A DNA stretch of 6,779 nucleotides, taken from Candidatus Coatesiibacteriota bacterium (lineage in GTDB: Bacteria; B130-G9). Made by a program: the position numbers and the translations under genes. A model generated the notes under the pieces. It saw only the letters and a list, made by a program, of their open reading frames with translations. It made no database searches and was not told the origin of the DNA. The stretch lies in assembly GCA_003647755.1 (NCBI GenBank), contig QMNL01000091.1:1-6779 (forward strand), given 5' to 3'. Position 1 is the first letter of the stretch, and every line of letters begins with the position of its first letter. Below, in pieces: positions 6,716 through 6,779 of this stretch.

Positions 6716-6779
6716 TAGACAGTTTCATCTCTTTCCGAAAGGCGATTGCTGCAGCCTTGATTGACATAGAATCGATGTC

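Noticed and set aside
6609..6779. A minus-strand frame entering from the right edge, with an ATG at 6767, reading MSIKAAAIAFRKEM and onward
   Set aside because: About a third of it is the REPIN-like palindrome and no homology is recognisable. It may be the tail of an upstream gene, but the sequence does not decide this.

Overview
The window holds a compact minus-strand gene cluster, read from right to left, behind one recognisable promoter. It comes from a bacterium with a moderately GC-rich genome. The large exported gingipain-type (C25) protease and a REPIN-like palindrome would fit an uncultured or FCB/PVC-type Gram-negative lineage. No rRNA, tRNA or marker gene is present, so this assignment is only a guess.

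Layout from right to left: 6716-6779 has no gene I can defend. A REPIN-like pair of hairpins lies at 6658-6715. A sigma70-like promoter (6502-6531) and an untranslated leader with two competing hairpins (6449-6473) come next. Four co-directional genes follow: a stand-alone PqqD-like protein of 90 aa (6144-6416), a radical SAM/SPASM enzyme with its own fused PqqD-like domain (4725-6116), an HPr-kinase-like P-loop protein (3462-4718), and a secreted C25 cysteine protease of about 1078 aa (185-3421). The gaps are 27, 6 and about 40 nt, so one transcript is likely. Bases 86-184 show no clear terminator. A short open frame at 1-85 may be the start of another gene that leaves the window.

How the genes may work together: PqqD-like domains are peptide-binding chaperones (RiPP recognition elements), and SPASM radical SAM enzymes usually modify ribosomal peptides or proteins. 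HPr-kinase homologues occur as tailoring kinases in some peptide pathways, such as the lasso-peptide kinases ThcoK and PadeK. A C25 protease could act as the exported processing enzyme, or it could itself be the modified substrate. This reading as a modification, phosphorylation and proteolysis system is inferred from gene content. No precursor peptide was found in the window, so the substrate is unknown.
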